Shown here piece by piece: positions 63,822 to 64,000 of a stretch of 64,000 bases of DNA. The translations under genes were made by a program, and so were the position numbers. Positions within the stretch are counted from its first letter, which is position 1; each line of letters begins with the position of its first letter. The notes under the pieces are model-generated. The model saw nothing but the letters and a program-made list of their open reading frames with translations, made no database searches and was not told where the DNA came from. Source of the stretch: Laguncularia racemosa (Eukaryota > Streptophyta > Magnoliopsida > Myrtales > Combretaceae); the NCBI GenBank assembly GCA_037954665.1, contig JBBMOL010000279.1:661303-725302 (forward strand), read 5' to 3'.

Positions 63822-64000
63822 TGATAAGATCACATTATACTTATATTTTCTTTTGGACTTATATTTAAATTTATTTCAATATTATAAGAAAATATAAAGA
63901 AATGATACTTAATGGTAATTTATTGTAAAAATACAGGTTTTGAGGACCCAAAAGTAAATTACAAGTTATTGAGGAGTTTTCACAAAAATTTAAGAAAAAG
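63822..64000 (+). repeat. Start of another LTR, cut by the window edge
   Basis: TGATAAGATCACATTATAC begins abruptly inside the E5 LTR. The following AAATGATACTTAATGG and ACAGGTTTTGAGGACC parallel the first 150 bp of the Athila LTRs (AAATGGTACTTAATC and so on), so it is probably a further Athila-type insertion. Confidence 0.6.

Overview
The window is plant nuclear DNA made almost entirely of nested long terminal repeat (LTR) retrotransposons of the Ty3/gypsy group. I recognise no host gene, rRNA or functional tRNA gene. The lineages point to a flowering plant: Athila-type elements (tRNA-Asp primer site, AAGTGTGGGG polypurine tracts), a Tat-type element with a second RNase H domain, and several CRM-type elements (initiator-Met primer site, DGGSCTN protease, pol running into the 3' LTR). 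CRM elements are known to favour centromeres, so a pericentromeric origin is plausible; the species is not identifiable.

Layout. 1-4213: right end of an Athila element (RNase H, internally deleted integrase, 3' noncoding region, LTR). 4214-5458: reverse-strand LTR and Tat integrase debris. 5459-11317: tail and 3' LTR of a CRM-like element, split by a complete pol-less CRM derivative, here called F2-a (6164-10924, duplication GAGAG). 11318-27426: a decayed Tat element holding two LTR insertions (12200-12935, 18530-19964) and a second derivative, F2-b (21100-25479, duplication CATAG). 27427-28296: reverse-strand RNase H and LTR fragments, then a 500-N gap (28297-28796). 28924-35442: a gag-protease-only Athila element, E3 (duplication GTATC). 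35602-36480: solo LTR. 36486-39712: AT-rich DNA without recognisable genes. 39718-47462: the most complete element, CRM-type F4 with gag, protease, RT, RNase H and integrase (duplication TAATG), its 3' LTR split by a solo LTR. 47463-48814: old LTR/leader debris. 48815-54517: reverse-strand gag-protease CRM derivative F5 (duplication GGAGT). 54518-57049: older AT-rich debris. 57050-63821: Athila derivative E5 with one almost open gag-protease frame and no pol. 63822-64000: start of another LTR.

Ten target-site duplications, eight exact and two with one mismatch, resolve the nesting order. Four of the element types have lost RT, RNase H and integrase but kept gag and/or protease, while only the damaged F4 and Tat copies carry pol; the short forms probably depended on enzymes supplied in trans.

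The most unusual signals are noncoding: (i) a 20-nt hairpin with an NGGA loop and covarying base pairs beside an internal polypurine tract in all three Athila elements; (ii) LTRs that contain an embedded primer binding site followed by a second LTR end; (iii) arrays of CACGG...CCGTG or GCCGGC palindromes in the promoter half of several unrelated LTR families; (iv) a TATA box inside a perfect 20-bp inverted repeat in the CRM LTRs. Almost every stop codon in the coding remnants fits C-to-T (or G-to-A) decay, as expected of methylated repeats.
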